NCBI GenBank assembly: GCA_035650215.1
Contig: DASRIC010000093.1
Location: 1-64,000, forward strand
DNA: 64,000 bases
DNA from: JACVRW01 sp035650215
Lineage (GTDB): Bacteria > Actinomycetota > Thermoleophilia > Solirubrobacterales > Thermoleophilaceae
Direction of reading: 5' to 3'
Shown: piece after piece, positions 1 through 7,118 of the stretch
Numbering within the stretch: position 1 is the stretch's first letter
How the letters are laid out: every line of letters begins with the position of its first letter
Translations under genes and position numbers: made by a program
The notes under the pieces: generated by a model
Databases searched by the model: none
What the model was told of the DNA's origin: nothing
The model's input: only the letters and a program-made list of their open reading frames with translations

Positions 1-778
1 TGGGGTCGTGCCCGGCGAGCGCCTCGCCCGCCTCGAGCACCAGCTCGGCGTCCGCGACCCCGAGGATGTCGAGCACGTCCTCGAGCTCGATCTCCGCGCC
101 TCCGTAGGTCACGAGCTGCTCGAGCGTGCCGAGCGCATCGCGGAAGCTCCCGGTGGCCGCGCGCGCCAGCATCCCGACGGCGGGGTCGGGCACCTCGATG
201 CCCTCCTCGGCGGCCACGCGCTGGAGCACGGCGGCGATCTGCTCGAGCGACGGACGCTGGAAGTCGAAGCGGTGGCAGCGGTCGACGATCGTGGCCGGCA
301 CCTTGTGCGCCTCCGTGGTGGCGAGCACGAAGACCACGTGCGGGGGCGGCTCCTCGAGCGTCTTCAGGAAGGCGTTCCAGGCCGCGGTCGAGAGCATGTG
401 CGCCTCGTCGAGGATGTACACGCGCTTGCCGCCCTGCATCGGGGCCAGCGCCACGTTCTCGCGCAGCTCGCGGATGTCGTCGACCGAGTTGTTCGAGGCC
501 GCGTCCATCTCCACCACGTCGAGCGAGGTGCCCGCCATGATCGCCCTGGCCTGCGGCGCCTCGGGATCGAAGTCGGCGCGGGCGCCACCCTCGGCGTTGA
601 GCGCGCAGGCAAGCAGCTTGGCCATCGAGGTCTTGCCGGTGCCGCGCGAGCCCACGAACAGGTAGGCGTGGTGGACCTTGTCGAGCTCGATCGCGTTGCG
701 GAGCGTGCGCACGATGTGCTCCTGGCCGACCACCGAGTCGAAGGTCCGGGGGCGGTGGCGGCGGTAGAGCGAGAGCAT
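1..778 (-). CDS. dnaX: DNA polymerase III subunit gamma/tau, N-terminal part (cut by window edge)
   Basis: This is the clamp-loader ATPase that loads the sliding clamp for replication. The visible 259 residues cover the AAA+ core: a start like other DnaX proteins (MLSLYRRHRP), Walker A GSRGTGKT at 43-50, Walker B DEAH at 124-127 and a sensor region (VLATTEAHK). The four-cysteine zinc module that normally lies between Walker A and the DAAS motif (around residues 58-92) is missing: only one Cys (residue 58) remains there. The start at 778 lies 9 nt after a -10-like TAGCAT, consistent with a leaderless mRNA. The 3' end lies beyond base 1, so the tau region cannot be assessed. Confidence 0.95.
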   Translation of the reverse strand, partial: MLSLYRRHRPRTFDSVVGQEHIVRTLRNAIELDKVHHAYLFVGSRGTGKTSMAKLLACALNAEGGARADFDPEAPQARAIMAGTSLDVVEMDAASNNSVDDIRELRENVALAPMQGGKRVYILDEAHMLSTAAWNAFLKTLEEPPPHVVFVLATTEAHKVPATIVDRCHRFDFQRPSLEQIAAVLQRVAAEEGIEVPDPAVGMLARAATGSFRDALGTLEQLVTYGGAEIELEDVLDILGVADAELVLEAGEALAGHDP

Positions 779-836
779 CGGCCGCTCATGCTAGATGACC
801 TGGAGGCGGGCCCCCACCCTGCCGATACAACCCGCA

Positions 837-1661
837 GTGGAGGCCCATCCCACACCCTCGGCGCTCTCGGCGGAGACGCGCGCTCAGGCGCGCGCGGCCC
901 TGGGTCAGTGCTACGCGGAGGCGCGCAAGATGCCCGGCAACTTGCTTCCGCACGAGTGCCTGGACGACCTGCTGACCGCCGCCGGGGCCATCGTGCGCGA
1001 GGTCGGCGAGCTCGACCACGAGCCGGTCGCGCACGCAGATGAGGGGTCGCCCGAGGACTATCACCTCGACCACCCGATCGACTCGACCGTCGCCGGATTG
1101 CTCGTCGGCCGCAGGGTGCTGCCCGCCGAGCGGCTCAAGGAGCTCGGCACCGGCCTGTTCCTCAAGGACATCGGCATGCTCGCGCTGCCGCCGCGGATCG
1201 TGCACAAGCCCGGCCCGCTCGAAGCCGATGAATGGGAGCTGATGCGCCGCCACCCGCTGCTCGGGCTCGAGTTCGTGCGCGATGAACGGGTTGGCATCGC
1301 CGCCACCTCGGTCGTGCGCGGCCACCACGAGCGCTGGGACGGCCATGGCTATCCCGACGGGCGGATCGGCCGCGAGATCTCGATCTTCGCGAGGATCGGG
1401 TCCCTTGCCGATGCCTTCGACGCCCTGACGAGCGAGCGCTGGTACGCGCCCGCGCGGCCCGTGGCGGAGACGATCGACGCCATCCGCGAGGAGTCCGGCA
1501 AGGCGTTCGATCCCGAGCTCACCCAGAGCTTCTGCGACGCGATCGCCGCGGACCCGGCGGCGGCTAGATCAGATCGAGAGCGGCGCCGAGCACGGTCTCG
1601 GCATCGATCTCGTGCAGGCGATAGACGTCTTCGAGGGCGCCGGACTGGCCGAACGAGGTGA
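837..1661 (+). CDS. Degenerate HD-GYP domain protein
   Basis: About 274 aa resembling HD-GYP cyclic-di-GMP phosphodiesterases. With the start at 837, the segment HHERWDGHGYP at 163-173 and the following ARIGSLADAFDALTSERW are textbook HD-GYP. The HD motif itself reads K-D (residues 110-111, in FLKDIGM), so the metal-binding histidine is replaced. There is no receiver, GAF or PAS domain, only a short N-terminal helical region. The GTG at 837 sits 7 nt after GATACA and fits a leaderless start; an in-frame ATG at 795 is the alternative. The last ~32 residues are Arg-rich and overlap the 3' end of the convergent E1 dehydrogenase gene. The protein is likely a non-catalytic or altered-specificity member. 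Confidence 0.8.
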   Translation: MEAHPTPSALSAETRAQARAALGQCYAEARKMPGNLLPHECLDDLLTAAGAIVREVGELDHEPVAHADEGSPEDYHLDHPIDSTVAGLLVGRRVLPAERLKELGTGLFLKDIGMLALPPRIVHKPGPLEADEWELMRRHPLLGLEFVRDERVGIAATSVVRGHHERWDGHGYPDGRIGREISIFARIGSLADAFDALTSERWYAPARPVAETIDAIREESGKAFDPELTQSFCDAIAADPAAARSDRERRRARSRHRSRAGDRRLRGRRTGRTR

Positions 1662-3882
1662 CGCCGAGCGCCGTGAGCGGCGTCGAGTTGACCGCGGCGA
1701 GGAAGGCGAGCGCGTTCGGGTCACCGTCGAGCACGGTCACGATCGGGGCGGCGCGGTCGGGCGGCAGCAGCTCGCCGAGCACGTCGTCGGGATGCTCGCC
1801 GAAGCCGGCGCGGGCACGGAAGGCGCGGAACAGGAGATCGGCGCTCGTGACGCAGAGCACGTCCACGTCGTCGCCCAGCACGTCGGCGGCCGCCAGCACC
1901 TCCGGCAGCAGGGCGCCCATGCCCACCAGCGTGACCCCGGGCCGCTGCCTGGCGCGCCGCAGCGCGTAGCCGCCGGCGAGCACCTGCTCGCGTGAGCCGT
2001 CGGCGAGCGACTGGTCGATCGGCCGGGTCGAGAGCCGGAAGTAGGCGGACTCGCCGCCCGGCCGGCCGAGCCGCCCGAGGGCGTGCAGCAGCGTCCACTC
2101 GAGGTCCTGGCCGAAGGCGGGCTCCCAGGCGGTGCAGCCCGGTTGGCCGATGCCGATCGAGGGCGTGACGATCGACTGGTGGGCGCCGCCCTCCGGCGCG
2201 AGCGAGACGCCGCTCGGCGTGCCGATCAGGATCGACTGCCCGCCCGCGTAGATCCCGAAAGCCCAGGGCTCGAGCGCGCGCCCCACGAACGGGTCGTAGA
2301 TGGTGCCGATCGGCAGCAGCGGCTGGCCGTAGCGGCTCCAGGTGGCGCCGAGCTCGCCGAGCAGGCCGACCAGGTTCGTCTCGGCGATACCGAGCTCGAT
2401 GTGCCGGCCGCCCGTGGTCTCGTGCCAGTGCACGAGCGTCTGGGTGTCGTCCGCGAACCAGTCCCTGCGGTCCCCCACCGACCAGATCCCGGCCTTGTTG
2501 ATCCAGCCGCCGAGGTTGGTCGACGACGCCACGTCGGGGCTCACCGTGACCACGCGCTCGGCCACCTCCGGCGCCTCGTGCACGAGGTCCACGAAGAAGC
2601 GGCCGAAGGCCTGCTGGGTCGACTCGCTGCCGCGGTGCCGGCGGCCGAGCGAGGCGGGCACGGCCGGCGGCGGCCGCGGCGCGGGCTCCTCGCGCGCCAG
2701 CGCGGCCGCCGCGGCCGAGCACAGCTCCTCCTCGGGGCTGCCCGGCTCGAACGGCGCCCAGGGCTGGCCTGCGTCCGCGCCGAGCTCGGCGGCGAGCTCC
2801 GCGAACTGGTCGGCGCTCAGCAGCGCCGAGTGGTTCTCCGGGTGCCCCTCGATCGGCAGCGACCAGCCCTTGATCGTGTAGGCGAACAGGACGGTCGGGC
2901 GATCGTGCTCCACCGCCCGGTAGGCGTCGATCAGGCTGCCGAGATCGTGGCCTCCGAGGTCGCGGAAGCCGGCGCGCAGATCGGCGTCCTCGAGCTCGCC
3001 CACGAGCTGCGCCAGCTTGCGCGAGCGCCCCGGCAGCCGCTCGCGCAGGTCCTCCGCGGGCGCGCGCAGGAGCCGCTGGTACTCCTCGTTCGGCATCTCG
3101 TCGATGCGCTTGCGCAGCTCGGCGCCACCGGGTCGCTCGAACAGCTCCGTGAGCAGCCGCCCGTACTTCACGGTCAAAACCTGCCAGCCGGCCGCCTCGA
3201 ACATCCCGGCCAGGCGGCCGAAGGCGATGTCCGGCACCACCCGGTCGAGCGACTGGCGGTTCAGGTCCACTACCCAGAGAACCTCGCCGAGGCGCGCCAC
3301 CCAGGGATCGGCGATCGCCTCCCACACGGCGCCCTCATCGAGCTCGGCGTCGCCCAGGAGGGCGATCTGGCGCCCCATCGGCGGCGCCTCGAGGCGGTGC
3401 TGCTCGAGGTAGCGGCGCGCGATCGCTCCCCAGATCGGCGCCGTGGCGCCGATGCCCACCGAGCCGGTCGAGTAGTCCACCGGGTCGGGGTCCTTGGTGC
3501 GGCTCGGGTAGCTCTGAAGGCCGCCGAGTGCGCGCAACGTCTCGAGGTAGTCCCGCTCGAGCCGCCCGAGCAGGTAGTTGATCGCGTGCAGCACCGGCGA
3601 GGCGTGAGGCTTGACCGACACGCGGTCCTCCGCGCGCAGCTCGGAGAACCAGAGCGCAGTCATCAGGCTCACCATCGACGCGCTCGACGCCTGGTGGCCG
3701 CCCACCTTGACCCCCGAGCTGTTTTCCCGCACGCGGTTGGCGTGATGGACGATGGCCGTGGCGAGCCACAGCACCCGGCGCTCCACGGCGCGAAGCGCGA
3801 CGAGGTCGGGCGCGACCGCCGCGGCGGGCTGACTGGGGATCTCGGTGCCGGTCAAGGCCGCCGAATCTTCCCACTGACCCAT
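1564..3882 (-). CDS. AceE-like thiamine-diphosphate E1 dehydrogenase (transketolase fold)
   Basis: A 772-aa ThDP enzyme resembling the homodimeric pyruvate dehydrogenase E1 (AceE) more than transketolase. AceE-like stretches are HASPVLHAINYLLGRL, GLQSYPSRT, the GDAELDEGAVWEA ThDP-binding motif, DLNRQSLD, and a C-terminal half with HIELGIAETNL. It is about 115 residues shorter than E. coli AceE. No E2 or E3 subunit lies nearby. The ATG at 3882 is chosen because the homology begins just after it; the open frame continues upstream only through non-coding sequence and the SRP RNA. It is divergent from the cNMP-binding gene at 3919, with 36 bp between starts. The exact 2-oxoacid substrate is not certain. 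Confidence 0.85.
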   Translation of the reverse strand: MGQWEDSAALTGTEIPSQPAAAVAPDLVALRAVERRVLWLATAIVHHANRVRENSSGVKVGGHQASSASMVSLMTALWFSELRAEDRVSVKPHASPVLHAINYLLGRLERDYLETLRALGGLQSYPSRTKDPDPVDYSTGSVGIGATAPIWGAIARRYLEQHRLEAPPMGRQIALLGDAELDEGAVWEAIADPWVARLGEVLWVVDLNRQSLDRVVPDIAFGRLAGMFEAAGWQVLTVKYGRLLTELFERPGGAELRKRIDEMPNEEYQRLLRAPAEDLRERLPGRSRKLAQLVGELEDADLRAGFRDLGGHDLGSLIDAYRAVEHDRPTVLFAYTIKGWSLPIEGHPENHSALLSADQFAELAAELGADAGQPWAPFEPGSPEEELCSAAAAALAREEPAPRPPPAVPASLGRRHRGSESTQQAFGRFFVDLVHEAPEVAERVVTVSPDVASSTNLGGWINKAGIWSVGDRRDWFADDTQTLVHWHETTGGRHIELGIAETNLVGLLGELGATWSRYGQPLLPIGTIYDPFVGRALEPWAFGIYAGGQSILIGTPSGVSLAPEGGAHQSIVTPSIGIGQPGCTAWEPAFGQDLEWTLLHALGRLGRPGGESAYFRLSTRPIDQSLADGSREQVLAGGYALRRARQRPGVTLVGMGALLPEVLAAADVLGDDVDVLCVTSADLLFRAFRARAGFGEHPDDVLGELLPPDRAAPIVTVLDGDPNALAFLAAVNSTPLTALGVTSFGQSGALEDVYRLHEIDAETVLGAALDLI

Positions 3883-3918
3883 TCGGCGCGCAGAGTCGGA
3901 ATACTTTGCGGACCTCGC

Positions 3919-4335
3919 ATGGACGCCACCCGCCTCGAGATGATTCCCCTGTTCGCCGAGCTTTCGGCCCGGCAGCGACGCGGGCTGTCCAAGCAGCTCA
4001 GCGAGATCGAGCTCGAGCCCGGCGAGCGGCTGGTCGACGAGGGCGAGTTCGCGCACCAGTTCTTCGTGATCGAGGAGGGCAAGGCCGCGGTGGTGGCGAG
4101 CGGCAAGCACCTGACCGATCTCGGCCCCGGCGACTTCCTCGGCGAGATCGGCCTCGTGCGAAAGAGCGCGCGCACCGCGTCGGTGATCGCCACCGCACCG
4201 GTGCGGGCGCTGATCATGGACGAGAAGGCCTTCCGCCGGATGTCGCGCTCGATGCCGACCGTGCGGACGCGGATCACGTCGGCGATCGCGGAGCGGCTCG
4301 AGCGCGATCGCTTGTTCGGGCTCGCCCGCGAGTAG
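3919..4335 (+). CDS. Stand-alone cyclic-nucleotide-binding domain protein
   Basis: A 138-aa protein that is almost entirely one Crp/cNMP-binding beta-roll. It begins MIPLFAELS, has the G-E-F-A-H-Q-F-F-V-I strand, and carries the phosphate-binding-cassette-like stretch GDFLGEIGLVRKSARTASV (about residues 73-91). There is no helix-turn-helix, channel or kinase domain, so it would act as a small sensor or through a partner. A clear paralogue with the same architecture lies at 55439-55837. A -10-like TACTTT ends 11 nt before the ATG, so the mRNA may have little or no leader. Confidence 0.85.
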   Translation: MDATRLEMIPLFAELSARQRRGLSKQLSEIELEPGERLVDEGEFAHQFFVIEEGKAAVVASGKHLTDLGPGDFLGEIGLVRKSARTASVIATAPVRALIMDEKAFRRMSRSMPTVRTRITSAIAERLERDRLFGLARE

Positions 4336-4404
4336 CTCGGCCTGCGCAAAGCGGACCGTGCACCCGTCTTCGAAGCTCGATCTCGGGCGTGCCCGCCGGT
4401 CGTC

Positions 4405-4512
4405 GGCTCCGGCCAGGCGGATCCGCGGCGCACGAGCGGTATCGCTTAAGGCTGCTTCCTCCCGGATCTGACCTGGTTCGCGAGCGCTCGCCGCGCGGGA
4501 CCCGGCCATCGA
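4405..4512 (-). ncRNA. ffs: Signal recognition particle RNA (4.5S-type)
   Basis: On the minus strand the conserved SRP domain IV is plain: CCAGGTCAGATCC, tetraloop GGGA, then GGAAGCAGCC. Flanking arms pair over a long helix: GGCCGGGTCCCGCGCGGCG on the 5' side with GCGCCGCGG...CCTGGCC on the 3' side. The tetraloop is GGGA rather than the common GGAA, still a GNRA type. Ends are estimated from helix boundaries, so allow about 10 nt either way. SRP RNA partners Ffh in co-translational targeting; in many bacteria it lies near dnaX, as here. Confidence 0.9.
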
Positions 4513-4661
4513 CGCCTCTGTCCGGCGTACTGACCCCGAGAGCCGAAGCCCCTCATTCGGGAATTCAGCCCCGCTAGAGCGGATTGTGGGTGACAGGGCA
4601 CCGCTACCTCCCCGCCTAGCACGGTCCACCGTCAAGGGTACCAATCCGTAGAGTGCCCGCA

Positions 4662-5048
4662 ATGCCCGACCGACACGCCGTCTCCACAGACTCCGCCCCC
4701 GCCGCGATCGGCCCCTACTCCCAGGGGATGCGCAGCGGCAACCTCCTGTTCTGCTCGGGCCAGATCCCGCTCGACCCTGCCTCCGGCGAGATCGTGAAGG
4801 AGGGGATCGAGGGCCAGGCCCGTCGCTGCCTCCAGAACCTGAGCGCCGTATGCGAGGCGGGCGGCGCGTCGCTCGCGAACGCCGTGCGCTGCACCGTCTA
4901 CCTGGCGGACATGGGCGACTTCGCGCGCGTGAACGAGGTGTACGCGGAGTTCTTCGGGGGCGACGATCCGCCGGCGCGCGTGGCCGTAGCCGCAGCCGGG
5001 CTCCCGAAGGGGGCCGACGTGGAGATCGACGCGATCGTGGCGCTGTAG
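4662..5048 (+). CDS. ridA: RidA-family enamine/imine deaminase
   Basis: A 128-aa YjgF/YER057c/UK114 (RidA) protein, a trimeric enzyme that hydrolyses reactive 2-aminoacrylate-type enamines/imines. Hallmarks are AIGPYSQG near the N-terminus, LLFCSGQIPLDP, and the C-terminal PxARVAVAAAGLPKGADVEIDAIVAL, which contains the catalytic Arg (in PPARV) and a conserved Glu. The ATG at 4662 is preferred over GTG 4653 because a -10-like TAGAGT ends 7 nt before it. A copy of the 47-nt palindromic element starts 18 nt after the stop. Confidence 0.93.
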   Translation: MPDRHAVSTDSAPAAIGPYSQGMRSGNLLFCSGQIPLDPASGEIVKEGIEGQARRCLQNLSAVCEAGGASLANAVRCTVYLADMGDFARVNEVYAEFFGGDDPPARVAVAAAGLPKGADVEIDAIVAL

Positions 5049-5065
5049 CCGAGCCCCCGCCGCAT

Positions 5066-5112
5066 TGAACGTCCCTGACTACCCCCTATAGCGACCAGTC
5101 CGGGACGTTCAT
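5066..5112. repeat. 47-nt palindromic element, copy 1
   Basis: Arms TGAACGTCCCTGACT (5066-5080) and AGTCCGGGACGTTCA (5097-5111) pair with one mismatch around a loop containing CTATAGCG. It lies between convergent ridA and the HdeD-like gene. The same 47-nt unit occurs at 41714 and 53581. It may act as a bidirectional terminator or REP-type repeat; there is no T tract. Confidence 0.85.
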
Positions 5113-5127
5113 CCGGCCGGGCAGCTG

Positions 5128-5718
5128 CTACAGCCGCCCCGAGCGGGCCAGCTGGCCCAGCTTGCGGATCTGGAACGCGCGGATCAGGTCCCCCACGCCG
5201 TGGAAGAGGGCCCAGATCCCGGCGAAGACCAGGAGCACATACTGCTTCTCGATGAAGAACTGGCCGCCGGTCCAAAAGGCCAGGATCACCATCGCGACGC
5301 CTGAGATCAGCCCGAACCACCACAGCTCGTTGATGTCCCGGTCCTGGAAGGCCTGGATGATCCAGAAGGCGCCGACGAGCAAGAACAGGAAACCGAGGAT
5401 GTCGGCCACGCCCGCGAAGGTGTTCTCCGGGCTGATCAGCGAGATCACGCCGGCGATCAGGAGCAGCACGCCGAAGATCGCCGAGACCCAGCGCGCCCCG
5501 CCCTCGAGGAGGCCGGCCACCACCAGGCTCTGGAACCCGGAGGCGAGGAACATCACGCCGATCAGCACGCCGACCGTCGTGATCGACGCGTCGTCGAACT
5601 GCAGGATCACGAGAGCGACCACGATCCAGAAGATCCCGAAGACGATCCACAGCCACCACAGGCTGCTGAACTTCCCGACCGCTTCGCGCACCGTCACGTC
5701 CTGAGCCGAGGCGTCCAT
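5128..5718 (-). CDS. HdeD/DUF308-family membrane protein
   Basis: A 196-aa integral membrane protein with six hydrophobic segments arranged as three hairpins, as in HdeD/DUF308 proteins. Examples are LWWLWIVFGIFWIVVALVIL, GVLIGVMFLASGFQSL, WVSAIFGVLLLIAGVISLI and ILGFLFLLVGAFWIIQAF. The family is linked to acid/stress resistance in enterics, but its molecular function is unknown. The ATG at 5718 is fixed by a strong Shine-Dalgarno (AAGGAG, 5 nt spacing), so the longer frame upstream is not used. Confidence 0.85.
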   Translation of the reverse strand: MDASAQDVTVREAVGKFSSLWWLWIVFGIFWIVVALVILQFDDASITTVGVLIGVMFLASGFQSLVVAGLLEGGARWVSAIFGVLLLIAGVISLISPENTFAGVADILGFLFLLVGAFWIIQAFQDRDINELWWFGLISGVAMVILAFWTGGQFFIEKQYVLLVFAGIWALFHGVGDLIRAFQIRKLGQLARSGRL

Positions 5719-5772
5719 GCTCACTCCTTGGGGGTTGGGGGCCGCGAACAGCATCGCTCGCCCCCCGGACAG

Positions 5773-7038
5773 CTAGGTGACGGCGCGCCGGGAGGCGTCG
5801 ACCTCGCGGTGAGCGCCGTCCTCGACCAGCGAGCGCAGGCGGTCGAGAGCGTCGTGAACATCGGTGAAGCGCGTGTACAGCGGCGCGGGCCCCAGGCGGA
5901 TCGAGTCCGGCCCGCGGAAGTCGGGGATCACCTTCGCGCGCTCGATCAGCGCGCGCGTGATCGGCCAGGCGTCCGGATGACGCACGCTCACGTGCCCGCC
6001 GCGCCGCTCTGCCTCGCGCGGTGAGCCGAGCTCGAACCCGAGCGGGGCGAGCCAGGCGTCGTGGAGCTCCACGATCAGGCCGGTGAGCGCCTGGGACTTG
6101 GCGTAGAGCGCGACGATGCCCGCCTCGCCGGTGATCCTCACGCCCTCCTCGACGGCGAGCAGGCCCGCGATCGGCGGGGTGCCGCCGAGGAACCGCCTGA
6201 CGCCGGGAACGGGGTCGTATGCGCGACCCATCTCGAACTGCTCGCGCTGCCCGAACCAGCCCTGGATCGGGTTGTCGAGCTGCGGCTGGAGCGCCTCGCG
6301 CGCGTAGAGATAGGCGGGCGCCCCGGGACCGGCGTTCAGATACTTGTAGGTACAGCCAACCGCAAGCTCCACCCCGCGCCGCTCGAGCTCCACCGGCACC
6401 GCGCCGGCCGAGTGCGACAGGTCCCAGAGCACTCGCGCCGGGGCCGCGGCGCGGTTGATCGCCTCCACGTCCGCGAGCGCTCCGGAGCGGTAGGCCACCT
6501 GCGAGAGCGACACGAGCGCCACGTCGCCCGCCCGGCAGGCATCCTCGATGTCGGCGGGCTGCGGACCCTCGATCGGATCCTCCTCGATTAGCCGCAGCTC
6601 GAGCCCACGCGCGCGCGCCAGCCCGTCGAGCACGTAGCGGTCGGTCGGGAAGTTGCCCGCGTCGGTCACGATCGCCCGGACGTCCGGAGGGGCGAGCTCG
6701 AGCGCGGCGCTGGCGAGCTTGAAGAGGTTGACCGTGGTGGAGTCGCAGGCGATCGCCTCGCCGGGCCGGGCCCCGAGCGCCGCCTCCGCCAGGGCGTCGC
6801 CCACCCGCGCCGGTGCGTCCAGCCACGAGTCCCAGGCCGCCGCGAGCTCTGACCCCCACTGCGCCGTAAGCCGCTCGATCCGGTCGCGCGTTGCCAGCGG
6901 CAGGCGACCGAGCGAGTTCCCGTCGAGGTACACGAGCTCCGGATCGTCGATAACGAAGCGCTCGCGGAACGAGGCGAGCGGGTCCTCCCGATCGAGCCGC
7001 ACGGCGTAGGCGCGGGCGGTGGGGTCGTGCTCCGTCAT
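5773..7038 (-). CDS. kynU: Kynureninase
   Basis: A 421-aa PLP-dependent fold-type I enzyme that cleaves kynurenine to anthranilate and alanine. Recognisable parts are YLDGNSLGRLP near residue 38, TDAGNFPTDRYVL (PLP-site region), DLSHSAGAVPVEL with the PLP-binding Asp at 206, and the Schiff-base lysine K232 in CTYKYLNAGPG. Length matches the family. ATG 7038 is preferred over ATG 7047 because TTAGAT ends 7 nt before it, a leaderless layout seen repeatedly here. An arylformamidase-like gene lies 3 kb away (10117), but no tryptophan dioxygenase is in the window. Confidence 0.93.
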   Translation of the reverse strand: MTEHDPTARAYAVRLDREDPLASFRERFVIDDPELVYLDGNSLGRLPLATRDRIERLTAQWGSELAAAWDSWLDAPARVGDALAEAALGARPGEAIACDSTTVNLFKLASAALELAPPDVRAIVTDAGNFPTDRYVLDGLARARGLELRLIEEDPIEGPQPADIEDACRAGDVALVSLSQVAYRSGALADVEAINRAAAPARVLWDLSHSAGAVPVELERRGVELAVGCTYKYLNAGPGAPAYLYAREALQPQLDNPIQGWFGQREQFEMGRAYDPVPGVRRFLGGTPPIAGLLAVEEGVRITGEAGIVALYAKSQALTGLIVELHDAWLAPLGFELGSPREAERRGGHVSVRHPDAWPITRALIERAKVIPDFRGPDSIRLGPAPLYTRFTDVHDALDRLRSLVEDGAHREVDASRRAVT

Positions 7039-7066
7039 GCCCGGCATCTAAGCGTGCCGGAGCGAA

Positions 7067-7090
7067 TGGGGCCGCCCGGAGGCGGCCCCA
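7067..7090 (-). terminator. GC-rich hairpin, terminator-like
   Basis: A perfect 10-bp inverted repeat (TGGGGCCGCC, loop CGGA, GGCGGCCCCA) sits just downstream of the LVIVD-type gene and upstream of kynU. It has no T run, as is common in GC-rich actinobacteria. Confidence 0.6.
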
Positions 7091-7118
7091 TCGCGTGATC
7101 CTTACGGTCTAGTACGGC

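Noticed and set aside
2083..4335. Long plus-strand open frame opposite the E1 dehydrogenase gene
   Set aside because: Only the last part (3919-4335) has real protein character; the rest is low-complexity Arg/Ala/Gly-rich and antisense to AceE-like sequence.
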